NCBI GenBank assembly: GCA_004026145.2
Contig: CP034985.2
Location: 4,611,481 to 4,675,480 of the forward strand
DNA from: Takifugu bimaculatus
Taxonomy: Eukaryota; Chordata; Actinopteri; Tetraodontiformes; Tetraodontidae
Direction of reading: 5' to 3'
DNA: 64,000 nt
Every line of letters begins with the position of its first letter. The first letter of the stretch is position 1. The position numbers were made by a program, and so were the translations under genes. The notes beneath the pieces were generated by a model. It made no database searches. It was not told where the DNA came from and saw nothing but the letters and a program-made list of their open reading frames with translations. Positions 19,554 through 32,512 of this stretch are shown in pieces.

Positions 19554-20264
19554 CTGGAGAAATGCATGGCTTTCTGACCAGCAACGTGGAAGTAAAAGTG
19601 CGTTGTGTGTTTCATCTCATCAGTGTGTCCTGTTTCCTCTATCCAGTGTCCAATAGGGTGACAGTACACACCATCCACAATGTTCCTGGCATCATAAATA
19701 CAGCATCGGTCATGGCTGGGGCCGCTCCCTGGTGGCAGAAAAGGCAGCCTATGGAGGTTAGTAAGCAAAGACACGCACCAGCAAATTAAAAATTACCTTT
19801 TAGACACACCAACACTATTTCAAGCCAGTGGAATTTTGTTGGCGTGGCTTTTACCGCCACCTTGTGGTGCTTTAGCCGAATTACAATATCCAAGAAACAT
19901 GGCGGACATGTGTTATTGTTTTCCTCACTTTCAAACGCTATAGTTCTCTTAACACGTCTCCAAAACACGTATTTAATGGTACACACGATTAGCCAAGATT
20001 ATATTATAGATATATACCTTCCCAAACAGTAGTGCCCCCGACCCTTTTGAGGAACTTGAACCACAGCGTGTCTTGACACGGTGCTGCCAGCTCAACGTCG
20101 CCCGTCCACAGACACGGTTCATGCGGCGACGGCCGCTTGCGTGAAGCCTCCATTGGAAGAGCTCTGTCGGGGTCCCAGTGTCCCATCTCCAGTCGCGAAC
20201 CCAAGACGAGGACCTCGACGTCTGGACTCTCCGGAGTGAGAATGACGCCGAACCTGAATAACAT
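19554..20264 (-). pseudogene. EPM2A: Orphan EPM2A exons 1-2 (CBM20 half of laforin), unit 2
   Basis: Exon 1 (20018-20264) and exon 2 (19554-19728) are near-identical to those of the complete laforin gene, with start codon and splice sites intact. The phosphatase exons were not duplicated because the breakpoint is in intron 2. Alone it would encode only the glycogen-binding CBM20 domain, ending in whatever sequence exon 2 is joined to. The upstream sequence was duplicated too, so the promoter probably came along. Splicing over about 13-18 kb into unit 1 exon 2 or exon 3 is possible in principle, since both lie downstream on the same strand; this is inference. Confidence 0.85.
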
Positions 20265-20514
20265 GGTCTCCCATCAGCGTTGCGGTGTTCCTACAGTTAA
20301 TAAGACTCGTCTTCCTGCCTCACTAAAAGCCCCAGATGGAGGCTAAAAATAGAACAGCAGGGGACATGAGGACATTTAGAAGGGTGGACTCGGCCGTCCT
20401 ACTTCTAGATATTTACTTTTGTCCAATATGCCTGGGAGGAAAGCAATTGTTGGGTCGTTGTGTGGCACTGATGACGTTTAAAATGTTAACGGAGCCATGT
20501 CCGTTATTGCCCCT

Positions 20515-20559
20515 CTGTCCTGTCCTGTCCTGTCCTGTCCTGTCCTGTCCTGTCCTGTC
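20515..20559. repeat. (CTGTC)9 microsatellite, unit 2
   Basis: Nine perfect copies, against seven in unit 1 and three in unit 3, at the same place between EPM2A exon 1 and the ALOX 3' end. Confidence 0.9.
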
Positions 20560-21333
20560 GGAGTTGAATTGAAATAGGTTACCGGGTTCTGGCGTTTAAC
20601 AGGAGTTTAATTTTGCTTTATGTAATATTCTACTTGCTTTGTCTCTGAGCGTCTTTCTAACAAACAATGCACCCACACTTTATAAATGAGAGTCGAGGTT
20701 TAAAACTTTATTTCAGATTGGACACATCAGTGACACAAGTATGCACGTGGATTCTGCTGTGGTTACTGCCAGGAACATTTTAGAGTTGAAATACAGACAT
20801 ATTTGACTTTCCAGGTCGTTCAGGGGGAAAAGAACGAGCATTTTTAGGACTTTTTTTGTATAGTATAGTATGAAAGTAGTCCAGAACTGATGATGCAAGT
20901 GTTCACGATTGTCCCAATATATTTGTTTCCCAACCTGCGTGTTAGTTATTCAAGGCTAATCAAGATAAAAAAAAACTGCTCTTAAAACCAACCACCAAAT
21001 TATTCACCATTATTTGACCACAACCGACATATGTTAGATTACCAAATCACCCAGATAGAAATAAATACAGCTAGCTATGGTGAGCTACCATTTAAACCTT
21101 TAAATGTGCATCAGTTGACACTATTTTTCATTCTAAGAAGATCCATAAAGACAGTATATATTGTCTGTTGTATTTAAAGACCCACCCCTCTCTTTTGAAA
21201 ATGGTTCAGTTTCTGCATAAAGATTAAAGAAAACAGGACTAACTGCAACTTCATGCCAACGTTATTTTCACCGATTTGAAACAAAAGGATTTAGACATTG
21301 CTTCAACGGCCGCGTCATGAGTGGAAGGGATCT

Positions 21334-24300
21334 TTACATTGCAATGCTGTTCTCCATCTGAGTGGGATCCATGTAGATGTAGGGGGGGTTCCGCTCCGCG
21401 GTTCTCTTGGCAATCTCTTTGCTCAATTGGGACAACTGGGCCTGAAATTCCTTGATGATTTGCTTAGGAGTCGCTTCATCAAATCTCTCATCAGGGTAAT
21501 TACCCAGGTAAATCTGTCCAAATGAAGAAAAAAAACAAGTGAATTAGGCTCCCGGAATAATCAGTCATTATGATAAACTTTAATGGTTTGCAAATTTACC
21601 TTGTCAGTGTAATTGCCTGTAAGAACAATCGTCACTGTGGCAAAATTAATTGACTCTGAAACATTTGGAAGTGTCTCCAAAACGGTCTCCATGCTTGACT
21701 GGCCCTTGGTGGTTGGGGGGGGTTTCCTCAGCAGCAGCGAGTAGTTGGGCATCATGGAGCAGAAGTCGTACTAAAACGCCCCAGAGGTGGAAGCACAGCG
21801 TGAGTTCCAACGAAGGCTCATATTTTGTTTCCTCAGGCATCGGGTTGGCACTTCACATGTTCCCTCAAAGCTCATTAACAAATCCTACAGTTCCCTCTTT
21901 GATGAGTGATCATACCTGTGGATTGTTGACTGCAGAATGCTGAGCGGAGACTGTGAAGATCACCATAGTCAGAAACTTGATCAGTTCTTCAGCGGTGGTG
22001 AAGGCTTCTGGGAAACCTGTTAGTGGGATTGTTCACAGCAATTAGCGATAAAACACATATAAAGGGTGAATCGTTCTTACTGTACCTGTTTCTTTCTTTC
22101 CTAAGAGACAGTGTACGAAAATCTCGTTGATCCATTCCTGCAGCTCGGTGTCTCTTGTGACTTCACAGTCGGTGGGGTAGTAGTAGCCCACCATCGCCGT
22201 CACAAAGCTGGTGAACCAAAATCAACGCTTGAACCTCCACATAATCAAAACATCGAAACCTCACGTTTCATCTGTTGCTATTCAAGATTGACCTGCTAAT
22301 GATGTTCCACAGCTTCAGGCCATCATCTCTGTAGAAGTTGTTGGGGATGGACTCCAGCCCTCGTGCACGGACGTTCTCGGGGAGAAAGAAGTAGCTGTAG
22401 TGAAGGTCAGCGAGATCCCTCTTCATGAGCTCCACTATTCCGTTGAATCCAAGTGAACTCTAATTATAGTCGCAAAAACATGGAATGCGATTTGATTCCA
22501 GAGGAAATATCCATTATAATTGATGTAGAAGACGGTACCTCGCTCAGGGCTCCATTACTTCCAAACAGACTTTTACGGCCTCCGGTGTTTACATGTAGCG
22601 TGTACCTGAAGTGTGGCATAAGGAGCTGTGAACACAGAGAGAAAAGAATGTTAGAGGTGGAACAAAGAACACACCCAGCTTCTTCAACACCAGAGAAGAC
22701 TGACAGGCTGCTCCTCCTCTCTCCACTCATACCTTGTAGATGGGGTGAATCTCAGGGAGACATCGGAGACCAGCAACAATGTAGGCCTCCACCATGAAGT
22801 GGGTTCTTAAGAGGTGAGTGATTGATTGGTGCATCAAGGCGTACGCATTCTTAATGAAAAACTTGGCCAGCAACCAGTCTGTCTCTGAATCACTGGGCAG
22901 GAAGATGGGGTTGGTCTCAGATGGTTCTTGTTGTAACTAGGTAGAATAGAAAGGTCATCAGTGATTCAAGCTTTATACTGCACCATAAATATCGATAAGA
23001 TATATTTTACCTACATATCTTGTATTTTATACATATTTAAATGATTACACATATGTATAGAATCCATTCAGAAGCTATTCTGTCGCCCACCACCAAGTTT
23101 AAAACCTTATAAGGTTATTGAATATTGGAAATGTCAAAAGGAGGAACTCTTTTAGTAACGTATTTCAGCCTCAAAATTTGGGAATTTTCTCATTTTCAGG
23201 AAAATACCTGGATGGCGATGGGCATCAGTTTCTTTTCCGCATTCACATAGAACAAACAGAGCCCAGGGGTCACTTGCAGAGGTTTGCCTTCGTGCTCTCT
23301 CCCTGGTAGGCCGTCCACCTTCTTGGCATCAAAGATGAAGATGTTGCCTTTCTGTGTTGAGAAGAGGGGGAAGCATTACCAAAACCAAGCGGATGCCTTT
23401 TTAAAAGTCCCAAAGCAAAGCCCCTCATCTCGCACACCTGCAGCTCTTCCTGCAGGGAGCTTCCCCCCAGGAACGCCTTCACCATCTCCTCAGTAACCGG
23501 GAAGTTTGTGGGAAGCACGGTGCACTTGGTGATTATGTTGGGGTTGACTCCGTTCAGAAACTGATAACCATAGAAGTCGTCCTCCCTCCAGTGGTCTGCC
23601 ACGTACTCTACCAGAAGAACAAACATGAAATATGAAAGAATGGCCAGCAGTATTTCAATTTGAATACTTTTTTATCCATAAAAGAGTGATTCTGTTAGCC
23701 GTGACAATGCAGCAGCAGAGATCATCATTGAAAATCCAATTATATGGTTAAAATTCCTCGTAATGAGCTGCAGAATAGTGAAAGTAGTGGCACAGCTGAA
23801 CTCTACTTGACATTGGTGTAGTTCTGAAGCTGAATATTCTTTGCATGTCCTCAAGGCTTTCCCAGTTTTCCTCAGATCCAAGCAGGCCTTTGAGAACCAT
23901 TGCAGTCCGACTGGAGAAGGATGCACACATGGAAGAAAAACACGGAGATAAAATCCTAACGCTCCACAAGGTTTTTACTCAACGACACATAGAAACGGAC
24001 CGTATGAGGACTCAGAGTTGTGACGCAGTTGTGTGAGCTCACATTATGGTTTTGGTGGACATAATTTCAATTTCTTTGGAATCAGAGAATTGGAGTTCAG
24101 ACGGGATCTGGGAGACGTCGGTAAAACCGTTGATTTCCATCAATCCTTCAGCCAGAGTCCTCCATCTAAAAACAAAGGAGCCCAGCAACGATTGTTTTGG
24201 GAAGCCCAATCCCCACAAAACAACCGCTTCACACATGACGACTTACGTGTAAAGCTGCTTCTTCCTGGACAGCTCTCTCTGACGGTGATCGCACAAAAAA

Positions 24301-24872
24301 GGATGATCATCCTCAAAGGCCTTCATGGCTGCAACAGGAAGAGGACATTTATCCAACCTGGCCTCATTGAATGGTCATTTTGCTTTGTTTAAGGCAGACC
24401 TCGCCCCCCCCTCAGCTCCACCAACTCTCCGTTAGAGATCCATCTATAACAGGGGAAAAGGATTTCTTCTCCCTCTGGAGTCTTCACCACTATTTTGGAG
24501 CAGTACCACTCATCATCGCTCAGGCATCTGGCCTCTTTTGTCACTTTGAGCATCAGCAGCTTCCCCAAAGGAGATTTTGTCTTGAAGACGTGAGTCCAAG
24601 TCTGAAATGAGGGGAAATATAACAAACCTCTGCAACAACTGCTTCCTCCAGTGTTAAACTGCTCAGGAGATACATTCAGTGTTGTTTTCTTTACTATTGA
24701 GGAATAATGTCCAATGCAGCGTGCAACTTACGGAGCCCCGTCCGATGCCAAAGATGTTGAGCTGGATTTTGTCACTTTGTCCATCACTTCCAATTAAGGT
24801 GACAAATATTTGGTCGAACGTTCCAGAATAGTTCTGATTTCCGGTTGTCACTTCTAAGTGGTACTTGGCCAT
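21334..24872 (-). CDS. Arachidonate lipoxygenase-like enzyme, unit 2
   Basis: All 14 exons are present at the unit 1 positions plus 13355 (first exon 24732-24872, last 21334-21513), with intact splice signals and the same 665-residue frame. The iron-ligand motifs HQSITHLL and SAQHSAVN are unchanged. The terminal residue is again Met instead of Ile. Few coding differences from unit 1 are visible; one is Leu to Phe in exon 10 next to the [11 protein letters not shown] motif. The near identity indicates a recent copy or recent gene conversion. The 3' UTR with its minus-strand AATAAA is at about 20690-21333. It should be expressed if the duplicated upstream region is enough, but the retroelement sits about 295 bases upstream of the start codon. 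Confidence 0.92.
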
Positions 24873-25089
24873 CGTCGCTGAATGGATGCTGCAGGATAAA
24901 AAAGAGGAACGTCTGAAAATCTGTAAAATCGAAAGTGCTGAAAGTGTCTTTGGTCTCACCTGCCCATCAGCGTTCTTCTCCCCTGATGTCTGAGGACCTC
25001 CTCAGTTCCTGGGTTATAAACCTTTCAGCTGTCCCACCTTCTTTGTGAGTTCACCAAATAGGTGGGATCTGTGAAACTTGTCTTTCAAG

Positions 25090-25122
25090 TGTGTGTGTGT
25101 GTGTGTGTGTGTGTAGGTGTGT

Positions 25123-25153
<31 letters not shown>
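25090..25153. repeat. (GT)n plus poly-G tract, unit 2
   Basis: Same tract as in unit 1, with a longer G run, directly before the retroelement target site and upstream of ALOX. Confidence 0.85.
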
Positions 25154-25166
25154 TTATGTATGTAGT

Positions 25167-28100
25167 TGTCACACCCTGCTCCAGCCCATGGACTCAGTTC
25201 TTTTCCACACCCTCTGATCACACACCTGCTCTGTCACTGATCACTCACCTGCTCTCACTCATCTACCAGTATATATTCTCCAGCCTCACACTCACTCGGT
25301 GCCAGATCCTTATTCGTTCCTGATGACCTTCCAGCGTATTCCTGTTTGCCTTCTGCCCGATCTCGACCTTGCTTGTCCCCGACTATTCTGTTCTGCTCGC
25401 TCCCCGGTGACTCCTCTCTGTTGTCTGTGTCCGACAATAAAGCGGTGTTCAGCAAGACTCGTGTGTCGCATTTGGGTTCTTATCTGGTTCCTGACAGTAC
25501 GATCTGGCCAGTAATGAACCCAGCGCACAACTTGTCCCAGCTGGACCGACTGGATCGGATTTAGGGAATCATTCAGCAGCACGAGGAGGTGGCGGCGGCT
25601 GCCGCCGCAGAGACGAGACACATCACGGAGGCGAACGAGCGGGCCCTCGCGGAGCTTTCCTATCTGGTCAGCCGACTGTCAGCGCGCCTGAAACCGGCGG
25701 CGCCTCCCGCTTCAGCAGGGTCCCGAACCTCGGGTTGGCAAGCCCATGCAGCTTGGCCGCACGGCGCTCACAGGGGAGGAGCGGCGGCATCAGTTCAACC
25801 TGTGCCTCTACTGTGGTGGATTAGGACATTTCGTGGCGACCTGTCCAGTAAAAGCCCAGACTCACCAGGACTCTGGGGGAATACTGGTGAGTCCTATTTC
25901 TGCTTCCCCTCGACAACCCCGTATTTCACTCCAGGCTCGCTTCTTACTTCCCGGGGGGCCACAGGACCTAGCTGCCCTCGTTGATTCTGGTGCTGACGCC
26001 TGCTTGATCGGCGGAGAGGTGGTTCAGCAGCTGGGCCTTGGATACGAACCACTGGCGTCCGTCATCCCAGCCCAAGTGTTGGATGGGCATCACCTGGGGA
26101 ACATCTGTCACCGGACAGGCCCGGTGACAATGCTGCTGCAGGGCAACCACCGGGAGGAAATACACTTCCACATCCTGGAGGGAGCACACTTTCCCTTGGT
26201 CCTCCTCTCCCGCAGGTGCGGGGTTCTTCTTTGTGGAGAGAAAAAAGATAAGTCTCTGCGACCCTGCATCGACTACCGGGGCCTCAATGACATTACCGTG
26301 AAGAACCGGTACCCGCTGACCCTTGTTGCCTCCGCCTTTGAACTGCTCCAGGGGGCCACTATCTTCACAAAGTCGGATTTACAGAACGCCTACCACTTGG
26401 TTCGCATACGGGAGGGCGCCGAGCGTTCAACACCCCGGCTGGCCACTACGAGTATCTGGTAATGCCCTTTGGATTAACCAATGCACCGGGCGTCTTCCAG
26501 GCCTTAGTTAATGATGTTCTTCGGGACACGTTAGACCAGTTTGTCTTTGTCTACCTGGACGACATCTTAATCTTTTCTAAAGGACTCAAGGATCACGTAC
26601 AGCATGTGCGGGCAGTTCTGCAGCGGCTATTGGACAATCAGCTGTTTGTAAAAGCTGAGAAGTGCCAGTTTCACGCCCCATCAGTGTCCTTCCTTGGATT
26701 CATCATTGCCCCGGGGAGTCTCCAGATGGACCCAGGGAAGGTCTCGGCAGTCGTGGACTGGCCGAGTCCCGCAAGCAGCTGCAGCGATTCCTGGGGTTCG
26801 CCAATTTCTACCGGCGCTTCATTTGTAGTTATAGCTCCACCGCAGGACCACTCACGGCTCTTACCAGCACCAAGATGGGGTTTGCTTGGACCCCAGAGGT
26901 GGACGCAGCATTCCGGGAGCTCAAGAGGCGGTTCGCGACTGCCCCCATCCTGCAACTGCCAGACCCTAACCGCCAGTTCGTGGTCGAGGTGGACGCCTCC
27001 AACACGGGGGTGGGAGCGGTGCTGTCCCAGAGGGCTCAGGAGGACCAGAAGCTGCACCCATGCGCGTTCTTCTCTCTGGTCGTAAGGAATTACGACGTGG
27101 GAAATCGGGAGCTGCTTGCCATCAAGTTGGCACTGGAGGAATGGCGGCACTGGCTGGAGGGGGCTATGCTGCCTTTCATCGTGTGGACAGACCACCGCAA
27201 CCTGGAATACATTCGTTCAGCCAAGAGGCTGAACTCCCGGCAGGTTCGGTGGTCACTGTTTTTCACTCGGTTTGATTTTACCCTTTCCTACCGCCCAGGG
27301 TCCCGCAACGGCAAGGCAGACGTCCTCTCTCGACAGTTCGCGGGGAAGGAGGACCAAGGCCCTGGGAGGACCCCGGAGAACATTCTCCCCTCCCCGTGTA
27401 TCGTGGCAGCAGTAACCTGGGGAATCGAGGAGAGAGTCCGGAGGGTGGCTGCCAATCAACCTGGACCTAGCACCTGCCCCAACGACCGGCTCTTCGTTCC
27501 TGACTCTCTCAGGGCAGAGGTCCTGGAGTGGGCTCACGCGTCTCGGTTGGCCTGCCACCCTGGAGCACGTCGGATGGCGGGTCTGCTGAAGCAGAGGTTT
27601 TGGTGGCCCTCCCTGGGGGAGGATGTCCAGGAGTTTGTCAACGCCTGCCCCGTCTGCAACCAGCAGAAACAACCACGCCGAACACCTGCCGGGCTACTGC
27701 AACCTCTGCCGGTGCTGCATCGACCCTGGACACACATCGCCCTGGACTTCGTCACCGGGCTGCCCCAGTCTGCGGGGAACACTGTTATTCTAAACATCAT
27801 CGACAGATTCAGTAAAATGGCTCACTTCGTGCCCCTGCCTAAGCTGCCGTCGGCAAAGGAGACGGCCCAACTAGTGATCCAGCACGTCTTCGGCTTCACG
27901 GCCTACCGGAGAGTGTGGTGTCAGACAGGGGTCCTGCCACATGGTTGACCTTTCTGGGCTGGGTCGAGTATGCCCACAACTCCCTGATCAGTTCGGCAAC
28001 GGGAATGTCGCCGTTCCAGTGTGTTTTTGGATATCAACCCCCTCTGTTCCCGGCTCAAGCAGGCGAAGCATCTTGTCCCTCTGCAGCAGCTTATGCCCGC

Positions 28101-29094
28101 CGCTGTAGGCGGACGTGGGCTCAGGCTCGGGCCAATCTTCTGAGGGCGGGCGCCCGGTATGAGGCGGCGGCCAACCAGCACCGGACCCCGGCCCCCAGAT
28201 ACAGTGTGGGACAACGCGTTTGGCTATCTACGCGGGACCTGCCTCTTCGGGGTGATTCCAGGAAGATGGCCCTGCGGTTCGTGGGACCGTTCCCCATCGT
28301 CAGTCATCAGTCCGGCGGCAGTCAGACTCCAGTTTCCCCGGTCAATGCGCGTGCACCCCACCTTCCACGTTTCTAGGATTAAGCCTGCCCACGAGAGCCC
28401 CTTGGTCCTGGATCGCCCGGACCCACCTCCCCCACTGCTAGTGGATGGGGGCCCGGCATACAGTCAGTCAGCTCCTGCGCTCCAGACCCCGCGGCAGGGG
28501 TCTCAATACCTGGTCGACTGGGAGGGTTACGGACCTGAGGAGAGGTCCTGGGTACCAGCACGTCACATCCTGGACAAAGAGCTAATTTCCACTCCCCTGC
28601 TCACACCACACCCTCTGATCACACACCTGCCCTCAGTCACTGATCACTCACCTGCCCTCAGTCACTGATCACTCACCTGCTCTGTCACTGATCACTCACC
28701 TGCTCTGTCACTGATCACTCACCTGCTCTGTCACTGATCACTCACCTGCCCTCACTCACTGATCACTCACCTGCTCTCACTCATCTACCAGTATATATTC
28801 TCCAGCCTCACACTCACTCGGTGCCAGATCCCTATTCGTTCCTGATTACCTTCCAGCGTATTCCTGTTTGCCTGCCTGCCTGCCCAGTTCCGATCTTGCC
28901 TGTTCCTGACCATTCTGTTTAGTCTGCTCCCCTGTAAACTCTGTCTGCCTTCTGCCCGATCTCGACCTTGCTTGTCCCCGACTATTCTGTTCTGCTCGCT
29001 CCCCGGTGACTCCTCTCTGTTGTCTGTGTCCGACAACAAATGCGACACAGCCAGACTCGTGTGTCGCATTTGGGTTCTTATCTGGTTCCTGACA
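25167..29094 (+). mobile_element. Chromodomain Ty3/gypsy LTR retrotransposon, unit 2
   Basis: Same element, same insertion point and same tgtagt target duplication (25161-25166, 29095-29100) as unit 1, so it was copied with the unit and did not insert separately. It is one 23-base minisatellite copy shorter. The 5' LTR is 25167-25496 and the 3' LTR remnant about 28606-29094. The coding remnant (about 25514-28600) has the same frame breaks as unit 1, but the RT active site reads YLDD here. Otherwise only scattered substitutions separate the two copies. Confidence 0.92.
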
Positions 29095-29100
29095 TGTAGT

Positions 29101-30494
29101 ATGTCGTTTTATGCCAAGCACAACAGTAAAAACAACCATGGTGTGAGCTGACCTCAGCTGTCAGTCCTGACAATCTGTTTAATTGTAATTGTTTAACTCT
29201 GTTAATATCTCCTAAAACAGCCTGGTTCAGCCTTGTCACCCAAGTCCTTTTGATTCTTTACAAACATACAAATTTAAAATGTAAAACTCAACATTACCTG
29301 TCTTTTCCAAATAGTATACATATAATACTATATATATAAAATTGTATTATATATCATATCTTGTACTGTATTATATATTATCGCATGTTGCTTAAATGAG
29401 ATGTTATAAAAAATGGAATCAAAACTATAATCGACTAGCCAGCACCTCTTCTACAAAGATTTGTTTTAGAAGATTATTGTTTCTTCCAAAGCAACAAATG
29501 AGAATATATGGCCCTTAGCTGAGAATTAAATGGTAATTAATTAAAAGCGCGAGTTTTTATAGAAACATACGTGTCACCTGCAGGGCTCAGAACATGTTGG
29601 TCTTAAAAAGGTACAAGAACCAGTTTGAACCCAGTGCTTATCATGAGCAGAGGACATTAGAGCACCGTCTTATCTCTGGCTTCTTAAAGAAGAGAGGGGC
29701 GTTTTCGACCAGTCGGTCCTGGTAGTTTTCATACACCAGCTGTAGACGATGGGATGGGGGGGGGCAGTCTCTTCCCCAAGCCCCCTTTTTTACATGTATC
29801 TGCGACCTTTGTGTAATTATTAATTTTGAGTAAGGACACGGCCTCATAGTCGAATGTCGATTCTCTACATTGTTATATGGTGTATAGGTGTCTGTCTATA
29901 TAGGAGATCTGTGTGGGAACGGAGGGATGACTCCAGCCCTCAAGGACGGGGTTTGTCCAAGGCTTCTCACAGGAGGGACGTATGCTTTCCATAAGGCATT
30001 ACATCTCCCTCTGTGCCAAGAAGAGGGTTCGCTTGAGAAACATTCCAAAAATGAATAAATCACAGTTGTTTCCTTAGGGTAAAGTTCTGTTTTAACAGGT
30101 TTTGACTTGTGGCATCTAGAGACTCTGGTTTCCATAGACTTGCCAGACAAGTACATCTCAACGACAAACACAAATGGTGTCTTAAATGTGGTCTTAAAAC
30201 CAGAGGAGACAACAGATCCCTTGAGGGGACTCTGACAGGAGATGGAGTAGCCCGGCCACACAGAAAGAAAATAGCTACCACACAATCACAAATGGTGGCA
30301 AAGTGACAAGCATCAGCTGGGATCAAGTAAACTGTGACTATTAACTGCAGATGATCAGCTTACAGCTGTAACTGGGATGGAAGAATTCATCCTTATCTGG
30401 ATAGCGTCTGTTTCAATCACGCAACAGTAGCAATACATGAGTTCACTATGGTGTATGGTATATCTGGATGTATTACAGGCTTTTAATTCCTGTT
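29101..30494. other. Unit 2 tail, no recognised gene
   Basis: Counterpart of 15765-17140. It keeps a ~26-base AT-rich segment near 29312 (agtatacatataatac...) that unit 3 also has and unit 1 has lost. The minus-strand frame at 29896-30285 stays open. No known family was recognised. Confidence 0.5.
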
Positions 30495-30669
30495 AAGTTT
30501 GATTTAAGGTTCCAGATACTTGTAACAGCTAATGTGATCATACTGGACAAAACCAGAGGAATGTTGTCTTCTGTTGTCGCCTTCATCAAATGCCCTCCTG
30601 GGCTGGCGTAGCTGAGAGCTGATATAATTCCACCCATCAATCACCAACTGTTTGTCGGAGTATTGATAG

Positions 30670-30699
30670 TTAGGGTTAGGGTTAGGGTTAGGGTTAGGG
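30670..30699 (+). repeat. Interstitial telomeric repeat (TTAGGG)5, unit 3
   Basis: Five perfect TTAGGG copies at the same position as in unit 2; unit 1 lacks them. Confidence 0.97.
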
Positions 30700-30905
30700 A
30701 TGTTAGATCAGGTTGTGCTGATGAGCCGTACTTTTGCATTTGCACATGTCAGTAATTAAAGCGACGTTTGCTAAATTAAATAATATTGCAGCAGCCTCCA
30801 GTCCTCCCATGACCGTAGGGAAAAGGGCTGTAGCACTAGTGCCACCTTGTGTTCATTGTTTGAACAAAGTTTGCGGCACGGATCACATTTGTGGAGTCAA
30901 ATTAG

Positions 30906-31558
<653 letters not shown>

Positions 31559-32512
31559 GACATGAGGACATTTAGAAGGGTGGACTCGGCCGTCCTACTT
31601 CTAGATATTTACTCTTGTCCAATATGCCTGAGAGGAAAGCAATTGTTGGGTCGTTGTGTGGCACTGATGACATTTAAAATGTTAACGGAGCCATGTCAGT
31701 TATTGTCCCTCTGTCCTGTCCTGTCCTGCAGGAGTTGAATTGAAATAGGTTACCGGGTTCTGGCGTTTAACGGGAGTTTAATTTTGCTTTATGTAATATT
31801 CTACTTGCTTTGTCTCTGAGCGTCTTTCTAACAAACAATGCACCCACACTTTATAAATGAGAGTCAAGGTTTAAAACTTTATTTCAGATTGGACACATCA
31901 GTGACACAAGTACGCAGGATGCACGTGGATTCCGCTATGGTTACTGCCAGGAACATTTTAGAGTTAAAATACAGACATATTTGACTTTCCAGGTCGTTCA
32001 GGGGGAAAAGAACGAGCATTTTTAGGACTTTTTTTGTATAGTATAGTATGAAAGTAGTCCAGAACTGATGATGCAAGTGTTCACGATTGTCCCAATATAT
32101 TTGTTTCCCAACCTGCGTGTTAGTTATTCAAGGCTAATCAAGATAAAAAAAAACTGCTTTTAAAACCAACCCCCAAATTATTCACCATTATTTGACCACA
32201 ACCGACATATGTTAGATTACCAAATCACCCAGATAGAAATAAGTACAGCTAGCTATGGTGAGCTACCATTTTAACCTTTAAATGTGCATCAGTTGACACT
32301 ATTTTTCATTCTAAGAAGATCCATAAAGACAGTATATATCGTCTGTTGTATTTAAAGACCCACCCCTCTCTTTTGAAAATGGTTCAGTTTCTGCATAAAG
32401 ATTAAAGAAAACAGGACTAACTGCAACTTCATGCCAACGTTATTTTCACCCGATTTGAAACAAAAGGATTTAGACATTGCTTCAACGGCCGTGTCATGAG
32501 TGGAAGGGATCT

